From Beaufortia kweichowensis (Eukaryota; Chordata; Actinopteri; Cypriniformes; Gastromyzontidae): a stretch of 64,000 nt of DNA. The notes under the pieces were generated by a model. That model worked only from the letters and a program-made list of their open reading frames with translations, had not been told where the DNA came from and searched no databases. The stretch is taken from assembly GCA_019155185.1 (NCBI GenBank), contig CM032794.1, positions 15,292,721 through 15,356,720 on the forward strand, written 5' to 3'. Made by a program: the position numbers and the translations under genes. Within the stretch, counting starts at the first letter, position 1. Every line of letters begins with the position of its first letter. Below, one piece after another: positions 63,467 through 64,000 of this stretch.

Positions 63467-64000
63467 GTAGAGCCCTTTTCAAATGTACAGTAGTACAGTA
63501 CATGCAGCATAAAGCTTAGGACAGACTGTTTTTGTTACACAAACACACCCACCCAACTGATGTTCCTTATAATCTTTGTTCTTGCTGAGCAAGTTTTATC
63601 CGCTTATTAAGTCTGACGTCACACACCACCATGTCCCGGGCATCTGATAGCCGTCTATCAGATGCCAAAAGCAAATAACGAACAACACCAATATACATTC
63701 TTGACATGCTGTAAAACTATTGAAAAACACAATCTCAATTGATATTTCCAGACAAAATTGGAATAAGGAATAAATATATAGAATAAGGATTTTCTTTACA
63801 TGATGCTCATTAGCATATATAGGCTCCAGTGGTTATTTATAACTTTGACTTGTATTTCGTTAGGTATTGTCAGAGTTTAGACAGGTCTGTAGAAACTCCA
63901 CAAAACAGAATGTAATTACATAAGACGTAATTACGTTCTTATGTTTACTGAGTTCCTATGTTTATTTTATTTGATCATTATTGTTAATTTATTACATTTT

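Overview
This window is vertebrate nuclear DNA, most likely from a cypriniform (carp- or zebrafish-like) teleost. Short exons with GT-AG borders are scattered through AT-rich introns. The proteins are clear vertebrate orthologues. The interspersed repeats are of types common in cyprinid genomes: TTAA-flanked short inverted-repeat elements, TA-flanked MITEs, a tRNA-type SINE and long CT/GA microsatellites. No prokaryotic operon, CRISPR array, phage or intact viral gene was seen.

All four genes lie on the + strand. (1) dennd2b (ST5), coding 2188-27761: 19 coding exons joined in consistent phase to give about 1130 aa, a Rab GEF with a C-terminal tripartite DENN module. (2) trim66 (TIF1-delta), coding 32190-45791: 17 coding exons giving about 1110 aa, with two B-boxes, a coiled coil, an HP1-box-like motif, a PHD finger and a bromodomain. 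(3) rergl, coding 50966-54418: 5 exons, 203 aa, a RERG-like small GTPase with a degenerate G3 motif and no CAAX box. (4) The first recognisable coding exon of stk33 (63350-63466), with the rest beyond the window. A probable stk33 promoter near 57.0-57.35 kb holds a perfect palindromic RFX X-box.

The order DENND2B - TRIM66 - STK33 on one strand matches human 11p15.4 as I know it. Two differences stand out: rergl lies between trim66 and stk33 (human RERGL is on 12p), and no rpl27a is seen between dennd2b and trim66. The genes are not known to share a pathway, so the grouping looks like inherited linkage.

Non-coding structure includes a perfect 59-bp inverted repeat in a dennd2b intron, a hAT-like element with a TA-MITE nested in it, an inverted pair of one element family about 10 kb apart inside dennd2b, several non-autonomous DNA elements, and long CT and GA dinucleotide tracts. 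I found no convincing new multi-gene system. The best leads are the X-box, the large hairpin, the rergl position and divergence, and the GC-AG intron and acidic insert of trim66.
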